DNA from: Desulfosudis oleivorans
GTDB lineage: Bacteria > Desulfobacterota > Desulfobacteria > Desulfobacterales > SURF-7
DNA length: 64,000 nt
NCBI GenBank assembly: GCA_020723325.1
Contig: DYJD01000001.1
Coordinates: 310,001-374,000, forward strand
Reading direction: 5' to 3'
Shown here: positions 37,003 to 46,625 of the stretch, in pieces
Numbering within the stretch: the first letter of the stretch is position 1
Layout of the letters: the number at the start of each line of letters is the position of its first letter
Translations under genes and position numbers: made by a program
The notes under the pieces: model-generated
What the model saw: the letters and a program-made list of their open reading frames with translations, nothing else
The model's database searches: none
Told to the model about the DNA's origin: nothing

Positions 37003-37593
37003 ATGGCAAAACGGATAGCTACTGTGGAGCGCCAGACAGCAGAGACCCAGATTCAAATCACCCTTCATCTGGACGGTAAGGGTGAAAATCAGATTACAAC
37101 CGGAATACCGTTTTTCGACCACATGCTGACGCTTTTCTGCGTGCATGGTTTTTTTGATTTGGATGTGAAAGCCAAGGGGGATCTAGAAGTGGATTTGCAC
37201 CATACTGTGGAAGATGTGGGGCTGGTATTGGGGGAAGTACTGAGCCGCGCCTTGGGTGATCGCAAAGGGATTCGCCGCTACGGCCATGCGGTCACTCCCA
37301 TGGACGAGACCTTGACCGCTGTGAGTATAGATCTTTCCAATCGTCCATTTTTGGTTTATCATGTTCCTGCTGATGTAAAAGCCTCCGGTGCTTTCAATTT
37401 ACCGTTAGCCGGCGAGTTTTTCCGGGCCTTTGCCAATAAAGGCGGCTTGAATCTGCACATCAATATCCAATACGGTGAAAATGAACATCACATGATCGAG
37501 TCTGTTTTTAAAGCCCTTGGCCGGGCATTGCAACAGGCGGTGACCGTGGATAACCGGGTGGCGGCTTATCGTTCATCAAAAGGAGTGCTTTGA
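37003..37593 (+). CDS. hisB: Imidazoleglycerol-phosphate dehydratase HisB
   Basis: A 196-residue monofunctional HisB catalysing dehydration of imidazoleglycerol phosphate to imidazole acetol phosphate in histidine synthesis. The metal-binding His clusters are complete: PFFDHMLTLF, DLHHTVEDVG, and ENEHHMIESVFKALG. There is no HisN phosphatase domain. Its stop overlaps the TTG start of the lipoprotein gene, and hisA follows that, so histidine genes are interrupted by one unrelated gene. Confidence 0.96.
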   Translation: MAKRIATVERQTAETQIQITLHLDGKGENQITTGIPFFDHMLTLFCVHGFFDLDVKAKGDLEVDLHHTVEDVGLVLGEVLSRALGDRKGIRRYGHAVTPMDETLTAVSIDLSNRPFLVYHVPADVKASGAFNLPLAGEFFRAFANKGGLNLHINIQYGENEHHMIESVFKALGRALQQAVTVDNRVAAYRSSKGVL

Positions 37594-38270
37594 TTATTCG
37601 TGATGATTTGCTTCTTTGGGCTGCGGCGGCCTTGCTCTTGCTTTTCGGAAGCTGGGGCTGCACGGCCATGGCCCCCCGGCCTCCGATTACAGCCGAAAAA
37701 TCCATCCGGAAAATAGTGGTTTTTCCGTTTCAACTTCCGCCGGATACGGCCGATAAAAATGCTTGCCTGCGGTGCCCCATCTGTGGTCGAGTATATCGAT
37801 CCGGTTTTGTGGCCCCCATCATCGGCCCCCAGTTGACCACCCAACTGGTGGAGCGCTTGCAACAGGTGAAGACCTTGACCGTTGTGGGGATCGAGGCCGG
37901 TGAAAAAGAGCGCTTAAAGGCCACGGTCTGCGATTTCGGAGCTGAAATGGATATACAGGCCCTGCTGCAGGCCGGCCAAAGCCGCAACGCCGACGGTGTT
38001 CTAATAGGATATATTTTCCGCTATGAAGATCGGCAAGGCTCGGATTATGCTGTTTCATCGCCGGCCTCGGTGGCATTTGATCTTCATCTGATCAGCGTAC
38101 CGACCGGTGAAGTTGTATGGCAGGCGGCTTTTGACCAGACCCAGGCGGCGCTGAGCGATAATTTGTTCAATATCGACACATTCATTCAAAGAAAGGGGAG
38201 ATGGGTGTCGGCCGATGAATTGGCAGCAGAAGGTCTTGCCGGTTTGTTGGACACCCATATGGAGCCATGA
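37590..38270 (+). CDS. Outer-membrane lipoprotein, CsgG/GNA1162-like
   Basis: About 226 residues with a lipoprotein signal: charged start, hydrophobic stretch and lipobox FGSWGC with Cys24. The mature protein contains a CLRCPIC cysteine cluster (about residues 49-55) and then KIVVFPFQ and ADGVLIGYIFRYEDR, VAFDLHLISVPTGEVVW, which resemble CsgG/TolB-N/GNA1162-type lipoproteins. The start is TTG 37590, overlapping the hisB stop, with AGGAG at 37581-37585. The end overlaps hisA (ATGA). Role unknown; its location inside a his operon is unusual. Confidence 0.78.
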   Translation: MIIRDDLLLWAAAALLLLFGSWGCTAMAPRPPITAEKSIRKIVVFPFQLPPDTADKNACLRCPICGRVYRSGFVAPIIGPQLTTQLVERLQQVKTLTVVGIEAGEKERLKATVCDFGAEMDIQALLQAGQSRNADGVLIGYIFRYEDRQGSDYAVSSPASVAFDLHLISVPTGEVVWQAAFDQTQAALSDNLFNIDTFIQRKGRWVSADELAAEGLAGLLDTHMEP

Positions 38271-38998
38271 TTGTCATACCGGCCATTGATCTTAAAAACG
38301 GTAAATGCGTTCGTTTGTTGCAGGGACGCATGGATGCGGAAACCATTTTTTCAGACGACCCTGCTGCCATGGCCCAGAAATGGGCTGATGAAGGCGCCCA
38401 ATTGATTCATTTGGTGGATCTGGACGGCGCCATAGATAAACAGCCGCGCAACCTTTCGGCCATTAAGGCCATCATGGCTGCTGTGCGTATTCCGGTTCAA
38501 GTGGGCGGCGGCATCCGCAACATGGATACCATCAAGATGTATCTGGATTCAGGGGTTGCCCGGGTAATCATCGGCACAGAAGCCATCCGCAACCCGGAAC
38601 TGGTGCATGGGGCCTGCAAAAAATATCCGCAAAAAATCATTGTGGGAATTGATGCCCGCAATGGGCGTGTGGCCATTGAAGGCTGGACTGAAACCACTAC
38701 CACCACAGCCGTGGAACTGGCCAAGCAGTTTGAAGATGCCGGTGTGGCCGCCATCAATTTTACTGATATCCACCGGGACGGGATGCATTCCGGTCCGAAC
38801 CTGGAGGCCACCAAACAGTTGGCCCAATCCGTATCCATCCCGGTAATTGCTTCCGGTGGTGTTTCCACCATCCAAGATATCCGGAATCTGTTGCCGCTTG
38901 CAGCCTTTGGGGTAACCGGTGTCATCACCGGCCGGGCGCTTTATGAGGGTACCCTGCGTTTAGGGGAGGCGCTTGAGTTGTGTGCTTCATCAATTTAA
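38267..38998 (+). CDS. hisA: HisA isomerase
   Basis: A 243-residue phosphoribosylformimino-5-aminoimidazole carboxamide ribotide isomerase, a TIM barrel. Catalytic Asp residues lie in VIPAIDLKNGKCVRL and INFTDIHRDGMHSG; phosphate-binding loops include VGGGIRN and ASGGVS. It catalyses the Amadori-type ring opening step of histidine synthesis. It overlaps the lipoprotein gene by 4 bases. No hisF or hisH lies directly downstream; transcription may stop before dnaG. Confidence 0.96.
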   Translation: MIVIPAIDLKNGKCVRLLQGRMDAETIFSDDPAAMAQKWADEGAQLIHLVDLDGAIDKQPRNLSAIKAIMAAVRIPVQVGGGIRNMDTIKMYLDSGVARVIIGTEAIRNPELVHGACKKYPQKIIVGIDARNGRVAIEGWTETTTTTAVELAKQFEDAGVAAINFTDIHRDGMHSGPNLEATKQLAQSVSIPVIASGGVSTIQDIRNLLPLAAFGVTGVITGRALYEGTLRLGEALELCASSI

Positions 38999-39000
38999 GC

Positions 39001-39029
39001 TTGACAAACATCCATTAAGAAAATATGTT
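39001..39029 (+). promoter_or_regulatory. Promoter of dnaG-rpoD
   Basis: Perfect -35 TTGACA (39001-39006) and TATGTT (39024-39029) with a 17-bp spacer, about 40 bases before the dnaG start. It lies 3 bases after the hisA stop. Confidence 0.7.
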
Positions 39030-39070
39030 TCAACATTTTCATCCCGAATCCGATGTGGAGGATACTCTCT

Positions 39071-40891
39071 TTGACGGGTTCCATTGCAGAAGAAAAAATT
39101 AATGCTATTCGGAACGTAGCCGATATAATTGATATCGTTTCGGAAACGGTTTTACTGAAAAAGGCCGGGGCAAATCATATCGGCCTTTGTCCATTTCATT
39201 CGGAGAAAACCCCCTCCTTCACAGTACGACATGATAAACAGATATTCCATTGTTTTGGCTGCGGCATAGGAGGGGATGTTTTCAGTTTTTTGATGAAAAA
39301 CGAGGGTATTTCCTTTCCAGAGGCGGCTCGAAAGCTTGCCCGCAGATATGGGATTGAGATACCGGATCGCTCTTTCTCGCCTGAACAAGACCGGCTTATT
39401 CGTGAACGGGAAGAGCTTTTGGCCGTGAATCAAATCGCCATGGAATATTATCATGGGATTTTGCTGGAGCAGACCGCCGGTAAAAAAGCCTTGGCCTATC
39501 TCACCGGCAGGGGGATCAGTACCGAAACAATCCAAAAATTTCGCCTGGGATATGCACCGGCAGGCTGGGATCAGCTTGTCAAGTTTCTTGGCGGAAAGCG
39601 CTTGTCATTAAAAAGCGCCGAGAACGCTGGGCTGATAACCGCCAAACAAAACGGTTACTATGATCGCTTCAGATCCCGGATCATGTTTCCGATTATGAAT
39701 ATCAGTAACCAGGTCATCGCCTTTGGCGGTCGGGTCATGGATGATGCGCTCCCCAAATATCTCAACTCACCGGAGACACCGATATTTCATAAAAGCCGTA
39801 CATTGTACGGCCTGCATCTTGCCAAAAAAAAATGCCGGGAATCGGATTCCATCTTTATCGTGGAAGGGTATATGGATTTTCTGGCTTTGTTCCAGGGTGG
39901 AATCGAAAATGCGGCAGCGACATTGGGAACAGCCATGACCTCCGAGCATATCCGCAGCCTTAAAGGCTTTGCAAGCAAAGCCATCCTGGTTTACGATTCG
40001 GATCAAGCCGGACTCAAGGCTGCCCAGCGCAGCATTGCGGTCATGAATAAAGATCTGAAGGAATCCCGCATCCTGGTGCTTCCGGCCGGCTATGATCCGG
40101 ATTCCTATATAAAGGAATTCGGCCCCCGGGAGTTCCAGCGTCACGCGGAAAAAGCCTTGGGGGTTTTTGAATTTTTAGTGGAATCCGCCGTCAAAAAGCA
40201 CGGTCTTTCCATAGAGGGCAAGCTGCGGGTGATTGCCGAGCTGGAAACCTATCTGGTTTCCGTAAAGGATTCCCTGGACCTGGCATTGTACAGCAAGGAG
40301 CTGGCCGAAAGAATCCAGGTGGATCAGCAAACAGTCCTGGATGCCATGCGGCGCAGGCTGCAATCAAAAGAAGGCCCGAGACCGGCGGCAATCCAGGCGG
40401 CGGATTCAAGAATGCCTGAAGGCGCGCTGCGCCAGGCCGTGCCCAGGAACCGGATGGAGCGTCGGATCATTGCCAAGATGATTCAGTTTCCGGAAAAAAC
40501 AATTCCTTTGATTGAATCGGAAAATGTCCTCAATTATTTTGAAGATCAAATTCTCAAGAGTATCGGCACCGGCATTATGACCTGCAATGGCAGCGGGGCA
40601 CGGAAAACGGCCCAGTTGCTCGGGGAAACGGCTAATCCTGAGCAACGCCGTTTGATCACCTCGCTGGCCATGGGAGAGGAGCCATTTCATGCCGAAGGCT
40701 GGTGTCGATTGATCAGGCAATTCATTGAGAGCCATAAAAAACATCTTGGAAAAGCATTGTCGAAAAAAATCAAAGAGGCGGAAGCAGCCCATGACCAGGA
40801 AGGCCTAATCCGACTCCTTACGGAAAAGCAACGCCAGATCAGCGAAAAACAGCTCAAACCGAAAGACGCGTCAGGAGGCAAACGTTTATGA
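39071..40891 (+). CDS. dnaG: DNA primase DnaG
   Basis: About 606 residues, the replicative primase. Zinc-binding domain: [11 protein letters not shown] and FHCFGCG (CHC2-type). The TOPRIM catalytic core shows EGYMDFLAL and [15 protein letters not shown] helical C-terminal domain for DnaB contact follows. Start: TTG 39071 fits best, because GGAGG lies 9 bases upstream and the N-terminus then aligns with E. coli DnaG ([14 protein letters not shown] versus MAGRIPRVFIND); ATG 39053 has no binding site. It overlaps rpoD by 4 bases, the macromolecular synthesis operon arrangement. Confidence 0.95.
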   Translation: MTGSIAEEKINAIRNVADIIDIVSETVLLKKAGANHIGLCPFHSEKTPSFTVRHDKQIFHCFGCGIGGDVFSFLMKNEGISFPEAARKLARRYGIEIPDRSFSPEQDRLIREREELLAVNQIAMEYYHGILLEQTAGKKALAYLTGRGISTETIQKFRLGYAPAGWDQLVKFLGGKRLSLKSAENAGLITAKQNGYYDRFRSRIMFPIMNISNQVIAFGGRVMDDALPKYLNSPETPIFHKSRTLYGLHLAKKKCRESDSIFIVEGYMDFLALFQGGIENAAATLGTAMTSEHIRSLKGFASKAILVYDSDQAGLKAAQRSIAVMNKDLKESRILVLPAGYDPDSYIKEFGPREFQRHAEKALGVFEFLVESAVKKHGLSIEGKLRVIAELETYLVSVKDSLDLALYSKELAERIQVDQQTVLDAMRRRLQSKEGPRPAAIQAADSRMPEGALRQAVPRNRMERRIIAKMIQFPEKTIPLIESENVLNYFEDQILKSIGTGIMTCNGSGARKTAQLLGETANPEQRRLITSLAMGEEPFHAEGWCRLIRQFIESHKKHLGKALSKKIKEAEAAHDQEGLIRLLTEKQRQISEKQLKPKDASGGKRL

Positions 40892-42687
40892 CCAAAAAAA
40901 CCGCCGAAAATCGAGAATCCTCCAGTCCAAAAACTGAAAATCAAATCAAGGCGGCACAAAAAAAGGCCCTGGAAAACCTGATCCAAAAAGGGAAGGATGA
41001 AGGGCAGTTGACCTATGATGAAATTTATGAGGCCCTGCCGGAAGACCTGATGTCTCCGGAAAAAATCGATGATACCCTCATGATATTTGATGATATGAAT
41101 ATCCAGATCATGGATAATAAAAAAAGGAATCTGACCAGCAAGGCCAAATCCGCCCACAGCAAAGCCTTTGTGAATGACGATGTGCTCAATGCCTCGGTTT
41201 CCGATTTCGGATCCGTGACCGATCCAGTAAAGATGTATTTGCGCGAAATGGGTCTTGTCACCCTGTTGAGCCGTGAAGGTGAAATCACCATTGCCAAGAA
41301 AATCGAGGAGGGTGAGCAGGATGTTTTAAAAGCCATGCTGGAAACCACCATCGGGGTTGAGAGCATCATGGCCCTGGAAGATAATATTGAAGTGGGCAAT
41401 CTGCGGGCCAAACATGTTTTGCGGGATGTGGACGAAGGCGATACCTATGTGGATGAAGTGGCTCAAATCGAAAATTTTTTGGAGACCATCCGCACCATCA
41501 AGACCTTGGACATGGAAAACCGTGAGCTGCGCAAAAAACTGTTCAACCTGAACCGGATGTCCGACGAACAGCGCAAAACCCGCCGGGCCATTACACGTCG
41601 AACCAACAAAATTTTCGATCTCCTGAAAGACTGGCGTTTTGAAAGCAATATAATTGATCGCATTGAAAACAAGATCAAGGCGAACATTGATTGGTTTGAC
41701 AACATGAATAAAATCATGACCAAGCATGCTGACTCGTTTAATACGCCCATCACCGAGTTCCGTGTTCAACTGAAATCCCAGACGAATTTTGTCAAATGGG
41801 GCGCACAGAACAGTAATCTAAAAAGAGATGAGCTCACCACCACATTTCATGAATGTGTAGATATTCAACAATGCATGCGCCAACGCACCCTTTCCCTAAA
41901 AGCCAATAGCCGTACCTTGAAGCGCATCATGACCAGTGTGGAGGACGGTCGGCACCGCGCCAAATTGGCCAAGAAGGAACTGATTCGCGCCAACCTTCGC
42001 TTGGTGGTCAGCATTGCCAAGAAATACACCAACCGGGGCTTGCAATTCCTGGATCTGATCCAGGAGGGCAATATCGGTTTGATGAAGGCGGTGGATAAAT
42101 TTGAATACCGCCGTGGATACAAATTCAGCACCTATGCCACCTGGTGGATCCGGCAGGCCATCACCCGGGCCATAGCCGACCAGGCCCGCACCATCCGGAT
42201 TCCGGTGCACATGATCGAAACCATCAATAAATTGATCCGAACCTCCCGTTATCTGGTTCAGGAATTGGGACGGGAGCCTTCCCCGGAAGAAATCGCCATG
42301 AAGATGGAAATCCCGCTGGACAAGGTCCGGCGGGTGTTGAAAATCGCCCGGGAGCCGATTTCCCTGGAAACACCCATCGGCGAGGAGGAAGATAGCCATT
42401 TGGGCGATTTTATCGAAGATAAAAAATTCATGTTGCCCTCGGATGCCGCGGTCAGTATGAACCTGGCCGAGCAAACGCGCAAAGTCCTGGCCACCCTCAC
42501 ACCCCGTGAGGAAAAAGTGCTGCGCATGCGCTTTGGGATCGGTGAAAAGGCCGATCATACCCTGGAAGAAGTCGGCAAGGATTTTGCCGTGACCAGGGAA
42601 AGGATCCGTCAAATCGAGGCCAAGGCCCTGCGCAAATTGCGACATCCCACCCGCAGCAAAAAGCTGAAGAGCTTTATTGATTCATAG
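40888..42687 (+). CDS. rpoD: Primary sigma factor RpoD (sigma70)
   Basis: A 599-residue housekeeping sigma factor. Regions are recognisable in order: 1.1 (residues about 25-75), 1.2 with [11 protein letters not shown], a non-conserved insert, 2.1-2.4 with [35 protein letters not shown] and [11 protein letters not shown], region 3, and 4.1-4.2 with [12 protein letters not shown] and [14 protein letters not shown]. It overlaps dnaG by 4 bases. The TTGACA-rich promoters throughout the window match what this sigma should recognise. Confidence 0.97.
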   Translation: MTKKTAENRESSSPKTENQIKAAQKKALENLIQKGKDEGQLTYDEIYEALPEDLMSPEKIDDTLMIFDDMNIQIMDNKKRNLTSKAKSAHSKAFVNDDVLNASVSDFGSVTDPVKMYLREMGLVTLLSREGEITIAKKIEEGEQDVLKAMLETTIGVESIMALEDNIEVGNLRAKHVLRDVDEGDTYVDEVAQIENFLETIRTIKTLDMENRELRKKLFNLNRMSDEQRKTRRAITRRTNKIFDLLKDWRFESNIIDRIENKIKANIDWFDNMNKIMTKHADSFNTPITEFRVQLKSQTNFVKWGAQNSNLKRDELTTTFHECVDIQQCMRQRTLSLKANSRTLKRIMTSVEDGRHRAKLAKKELIRANLRLVVSIAKKYTNRGLQFLDLIQEGNIGLMKAVDKFEYRRGYKFSTYATWWIRQAITRAIADQARTIRIPVHMIETINKLIRTSRYLVQELGREPSPEEIAMKMEIPLDKVRRVLKIAREPISLETPIGEEEDSHLGDFIEDKKFMLPSDAAVSMNLAEQTRKVLATLTPREEKVLRMRFGIGEKADHTLEEVGKDFAVTRERIRQIEAKALRKLRHPTRSKKLKSFIDS

Positions 42688-42690
42688 GGC

Positions 42691-42719
42691 TTGACAAAAA
42701 AGGGATATGCAGATAGGAA
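42691..42719 (+). promoter_or_regulatory. Possible promoter for tRNA(CAT)
   Basis: TTGACA (42691-42696) sits immediately after the rpoD stop, with a weak -10 TAGGAA (42714-42719) 17 bp on and the tRNA starting at 42745. Confidence 0.45.
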
Positions 42720-42744
42720 ACCAAGGTTCCATGATCAAAATGGC

Positions 42745-42818
42745 GGGCCCATAGCTCAGTTTGGTAGAGCCACCGGCTCATAACCGGTCGGTCCCTGGTT
42801 CGAGCCCAGGTGGGCCCA
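42745..42818 (+). tRNA. tRNA with CAT anticodon (Met or Ile2)
   Basis: A cloverleaf: acceptor GGGCCCA/TGGGCCC, D arm AGCTCAGTTTGGTAGAGC, anticodon stem ACCGG/CCGGT around CTCATAA (anticodon CAT), T arm CCTGG-TTCGAGC-CCAGG, A73. CCA is not encoded. The CAT anticodon fits elongator Met or a lysidine-modified Ile2; sequence alone does not settle it, and it is unlike initiator tRNA (the first pair is G-C). Confidence 0.93.
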
Positions 42819-42905
42819 CTTTTTATTGTAAAGAAAAGAAATGATGAAACCAGCGATCATAAGTCAAGGAGCCATCTGATATGGATGGCGCTGATAATCC
42901 ATCTG

Positions 42906-42939
42906 AAAAAGGCGTGGGGGCTTGCCCTCGCGCCTTTTT
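42906..42939 (+). terminator. Rho-independent terminator downstream of rpoD/tRNA
   Basis: AAAAAGGCG pairs with CGCCTTTTT around a GC-rich loop, and the T-run continues. It lies 46 bases before the Nif3-like start and could end the dnaG-rpoD-tRNA transcript. Confidence 0.8.
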
Positions 42940-42984
42940 GCTTTTGGGTTTTCCGGGCAGAGGCAGATTTTTAAGGAGGAAGCG

Positions 42985-44106
42985 ATGACCACCGCCAGGA
43001 TCAGGGATATCATGGCACTCATGAATACCATTGCCGCGCCTGCCCTGGCAGAGCAATGGGATAATGTGGGGCTTCAGGTCGGTCATCCGGATGGGGCCGT
43101 TCAATCCATATGGCTGGCCCTGGACCCTTCACCCCTGGTGGTGGAAGCAGCCTGCCAGGCCCATGTGGATCTGCTGATCACCCACCATCCTTTACTGTTG
43201 AAACCGATTCCAACCATTGATTTCAATTCCGTCACCGGCAAGATCATTTTTCAGGCCGCTCGGCATGACCTGGCCATATTCTCAGCCCATACCAATCTGG
43301 ACAGTGCGGTGGAAGGCATCAACCATGTCCTGGCGGAAATCATTGGATTGGAAAAGCCGGCGCCGATGGTTTCTGCTGCTGTTGAAGAAATCGTAAAACT
43401 GGTCCTGTTCGTTCCCCTTGATTTTGAAAGCCGGATTCTGGAAGCCCTTTTTCAAACCCCGGCCGGCAGGATCGGCGCATATTCCTGTTGCAGTTTTATC
43501 GGTAAAGGCGAAGGTACTTTTCTCCCTGGATCGCAAAGCAAACCATTTAGCGGCGAAGCCGGTCGACTGAGCCGTGCAGCGGAAGTCAGAATCGAAACCA
43601 TTGTGCCGGCCAAGGCCGTTGCCCAGGTTGTTGCCCATGTTAAAAAACATCATCCCTACGAGACCATGGCCTATGACATATATCCCCTTGCGCCTGTTTT
43701 GGAAGGCGCCGGCATGGGGCGCACAGGTAGTCTTGGACAGCCCATGGATCTTGCGACCTTGTCGTTATCTTTAAAAAAAAAATTACATCTGCCCACGGTT
43801 CGCATTGCCGGCCGGAAAGATTTGCCTGTCAAAACCGCGGCGGTATGTTCCGGTAGCGGTTCATCACTTGTCAATCGGTTTTTGTCTTTGCCGATTGATG
43901 TTTTCATCAGCGGGGATTTCCGTTATCACGATGCCAGGGCCATTGAAGAGGCCGGTCGCGGATTGATTGATATCGGCCATTTTGCGTCCGAGCATTTGAT
44001 TCTGAACCATTTGGCGGCCAGGCTCGGCCGGGAGGTCGCTGATAAGGATTTTTCCGTGCAGGTGGATGTTTGTCCCCTGGAAAAGGATCCTTTTCAGATC
44101 CTATAA
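42985..44106 (+). CDS. Nif3-like dinuclear metal-centre protein
   Basis: A 373-residue Nif3/YbgI-family protein with a PII/CutA-like insert in the middle, as in YqfO. The metal-site residues are visible: LLITHHPLLL, the Glu/Asp of FSAHTNLDSAVEG, and DIGHFASEHLI near the C-terminus; the insert carries AAEVRIETIVPAKAVAQV. These are hexameric metal-dependent hydrolase-like proteins, some implicated as GTP cyclohydrolase-like. Start ATG 42985 has AAGGAGG upstream; a longer frame from 42922 overlaps the terminator. Confidence 0.92.
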   Translation: MTTARIRDIMALMNTIAAPALAEQWDNVGLQVGHPDGAVQSIWLALDPSPLVVEAACQAHVDLLITHHPLLLKPIPTIDFNSVTGKIIFQAARHDLAIFSAHTNLDSAVEGINHVLAEIIGLEKPAPMVSAAVEEIVKLVLFVPLDFESRILEALFQTPAGRIGAYSCCSFIGKGEGTFLPGSQSKPFSGEAGRLSRAAEVRIETIVPAKAVAQVVAHVKKHHPYETMAYDIYPLAPVLEGAGMGRTGSLGQPMDLATLSLSLKKKLHLPTVRIAGRKDLPVKTAAVCSGSGSSLVNRFLSLPIDVFISGDFRYHDARAIEEAGRGLIDIGHFASEHLILNHLAARLGREVADKDFSVQVDVCPLEKDPFQIL

Positions 44107-44135
44107 ACCCAATTGAATACGAATGGATGGGAAAC

Positions 44136-44897
44136 ATGTTGACAGTAACCAAAAATCAAATTGAAACCTTGGTGCAACTCCAACAGATTGATGTTGAAAG
44201 CCGACAAATCCGTTCGAAACTGGACAGCCTTCCTGGAAAACAGGCCCAACTGGATTCCGAGCTTCGGGAATATGAAAGCAGAATCGCCGAAAGGATCACG
44301 GCCCTTGCTGAATTGAAGAAAAAATATCGGGCGCAAGAAGCCGATGCCAAAGTCAATCAAGCCCAAATCAAAAAGAGCAATGAAAAATTGCCGTCGGTGA
44401 AAACAAATAAGGAATATCAAGCCATCCTGAAGGAAATCGAGGACCTCCAGAAAAAAAATTCGGCCATTGAAGATGAAATGCTCATGAGCCTGGAGCTAAT
44501 GGAAAAGGAGGAACAGGCCCTTGCAAAGGAACAGGCCGCATCTGAAAAATTGAGAACGGAAATCCAAATGGAAAAAGCCGAGCTTGAGCAAGAGTTTCAA
44601 AAGGAATCGGCGCGGCTTGCCGGCTTGCTTGAAAATTGGGAAAAGGTATGCGGTCTGGTTCCGGAAAAATTGCTGGCCCGTTTTCATCAGGTTCGCAAAC
44701 AGTCCGCAGGTCTTGCCATTGTTGTGGTGCAGGACGGGGTTTGCAAGGGCTGCCACATGAATATACCGCCGCAGCTTTACAATGAATTGCAGCGTGCCAA
44801 TGCCTTGAAATTTTGTCCCTGGTGTCATAGAATGATTTATTGGAATGGGATTGCCCGGTCAGAGCCGTCCAGGCGATCGCCGGATCAGGTAAGCTGA
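44136..44897 (+). CDS. Coiled-coil C4 zinc-ribbon protein (CT398-like)
   Basis: About 253 residues. Residues 1-180 are an antiparallel coiled coil typical of the CT398/HP0958 family, followed by the zinc ribbon with C4 pattern VCKGCHMNIPP and FCPWCHRMIYW. HP0958 chaperones the flagellar sigma factor and binds flaA mRNA, though most homologues are uncharacterised. The domain normally ends shortly after HRMIYW; here about 16 further residues are read out of the start of the RNase P RNA gene. Start 44136 has a weak GGATGGG site; 44127 is an alternative. It follows Nif3 closely. Confidence 0.9.
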   Translation: MLTVTKNQIETLVQLQQIDVESRQIRSKLDSLPGKQAQLDSELREYESRIAERITALAELKKKYRAQEADAKVNQAQIKKSNEKLPSVKTNKEYQAILKEIEDLQKKNSAIEDEMLMSLELMEKEEQALAKEQAASEKLRTEIQMEKAELEQEFQKESARLAGLLENWEKVCGLVPEKLLARFHQVRKQSAGLAIVVVQDGVCKGCHMNIPPQLYNELQRANALKFCPWCHRMIYWNGIARSEPSRRSPDQVS

Positions 44898-45258
44898 GCC
44901 GGAGGAAAGTCCGAACACCGCAGAGCAGGGTGCTCCATAACGTGGAGTCACGGCGACGTGAAGGAAAGTGCAACAGAAAGCATACCGCCCGGGAAATGCC
45001 GAGGCTGCTGAAGCAGGGATTTCCAGGGTAAGGGTGAAAAGGTGCGGTAAGAGCGCACCAGTTCTCCGGGTGACCGGAGAAGCTTGGTAAACCCCACCCG
45101 GTGCAAGACCAAATAAGAAAGCGCTGGAGGGCTGCTCGTCCGAGCTTTCGGGTAGGTCGCAAGAGATGCCGGGCAACCGGTATCCAGAGATGAATGATCG
45201 CCGCCGGCTGCAGGGTAACCTGCAGCCGGAACAGGATTCGGCTTATGGACGGCTCCGG
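44858..45258 (+). ncRNA. rnpB: RNase P RNA, class A
   Basis: All conserved blocks are present in order: CR-I GGAGGAAAGTCCGAACACC, ACAGAAAGCATACCGCC, CAGGGTAAGGGTGAAAAGGT, GCGGTAAGAGCGCACC, GGTAAACCCC, AGAGATGAATGATCGCC and ACAGGATTCGGCTTATGG. P1 pairs AGCCGTCC (44863-44870) with GGACGGCT (45247-45254), so the boundaries are within a few bases. The RNA is the ribozyme that trims tRNA 5' leaders. The first about 40 bases overlap the C-terminal codons of the zinc-ribbon gene. A T-run after the helix forms the terminator (45261-45269). Confidence 0.96.
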
Positions 45259-45295
45259 CCGGTTTTTTTAAAACCTGAACAATAATGAGACCCTG

Positions 45296-46615
45296 ATGCC
45301 TAGCACGATGGTGAATATCAAAGCTTGTGATATAACTTTTGGAGAAAAAATTCGCATTTACTCCCACGATTATTTAAAAACTTGCGTTTATATTTCCTCC
45401 ATTGACTCCCCCCAATATGTTTTCACCAAAAAGCTGTATTCAAAACTGATCGCCTCTTCCCAATTACTGGAGGATTTTCTTGATTTTCATGGGGCCAAGA
45501 ATAATTCCAACTGGTATTTTTACCGCGAGTTGTCGGCGGCCGTGCGCCATTTATGCCTGGCCGGCTATTCCCAAAAACATATCGCCACCCGCTTGCTGTT
45601 CTATGATTTGCCGGATACCGAGACTTTTGCCATGGAAGGTGAAAAAACCCTGGCCTTTTTCACTAGTACCCTGACTAAACTGGCGCCGGTTATTTTGGAA
45701 GAGGCTGTCCGTCTCAACATTCCCTTGCCCCAGGATCAATACCGGGAGGAGGATTTTCCCAGTGTTTTAACCAGTGAAATGCTGGAGTATGACATTGATG
45801 ACGAAGACAAGGACCAGCAGAAAAAGAGCATTGTAAAAATTGCCAGTGAATTCCTAAGCATTGCCGGAAATTTCGATCAACTGGGCTTTTATGAACCCTA
45901 TGATTATGAAGCCATAAGGGAAATCGTCCCGGATAAAGTGAATGAAGTGGAAATCCGGCGCTTTGAAATGCTGGTTCATAATCTCCAGTCATCCTTTGAC
46001 ACCTATGTCATCCATGGCGGATATCGCTTCGGCAATCGCAAATTGAAACAGTTACGCGGCCATTTTTCGATTGTTTTTCATATCTTACAGATTATCGGGC
46101 GCTTGCTGCATTTTTATGAGCGCCATCTGCTGGAAAGGGGCTACAAGAATATCTACAAACAAGTTCGTGAACGTTTGTCCGGTTTGATCAACACCCAAAT
46201 GCTTTTGGATTGTACCATCAACTTCGGCCTTTTTTATGCCTGTCGCTTCTTGTCTGAAGGGAAAAAAATCGCCCGTGATATTTTGAATGAAAATATCGAG
46301 CGGGGTCGAATTGTGGTGGGAATTCCGGTCAAACTTGGTTTTCACAGCCGCCCCAGCCTGCTTGTGGCCAAAATCGTTCAACATTATGGCGGTCAGGTGG
46401 AACTATGCGTAGGCACCGACCGTTTTGATGCCAGCAGTGTATTGGATATCCAGTGGGCCGGGGGCAAGATACACAAGGAAGGGATTACCCAGGTTGTGTT
46501 TGAAGGCGACAACCGCGCCTTGAAAGATATTGAGATATTGGCCGGGGTGAATTATGGAGAAGATACCATGGGGAAGGGGCTGCAGCTTCCCAGGGAGCTG
46601 AATTATTTGCGCTGA
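45296..46615 (+). CDS. Protein with C-terminal HPr-like domain
   Basis: A 439-residue protein. The first about 335 residues are helical and not recognised, and contain an acidic linker with DDEDKDQQKK. Residues about 342-425 are an HPr-like domain: GIPVKLGFHSRPSLLVAK with the phospho-acceptor His350 next to Arg352-Pro353, and a later ASSVLDI where HPr has the Ser46 region (Ser381). It could accept phosphate from EI or be controlled by a Ser kinase. No PTS permease or ptsI is near. It lies between rnpB and ispD, 11 bases from the latter. The start lacks a strong binding site, and ATG 45308 is an alternative. Confidence 0.8.
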   Translation: MPSTMVNIKACDITFGEKIRIYSHDYLKTCVYISSIDSPQYVFTKKLYSKLIASSQLLEDFLDFHGAKNNSNWYFYRELSAAVRHLCLAGYSQKHIATRLLFYDLPDTETFAMEGEKTLAFFTSTLTKLAPVILEEAVRLNIPLPQDQYREEDFPSVLTSEMLEYDIDDEDKDQQKKSIVKIASEFLSIAGNFDQLGFYEPYDYEAIREIVPDKVNEVEIRRFEMLVHNLQSSFDTYVIHGGYRFGNRKLKQLRGHFSIVFHILQIIGRLLHFYERHLLERGYKNIYKQVRERLSGLINTQMLLDCTINFGLFYACRFLSEGKKIARDILNENIERGRIVVGIPVKLGFHSRPSLLVAKIVQHYGGQVELCVGTDRFDASSVLDIQWAGGKIHKEGITQVVFEGDNRALKDIEILAGVNYGEDTMGKGLQLPRELNYLR

Positions 46616-46625
46616 TGCTTCAAAT

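Noticed and set aside
44482-45367. Minus-strand frames antisense to rnpB
   Set aside because: The RNase P RNA accounts for the sequence; long frames arise from its GC-rich composition.
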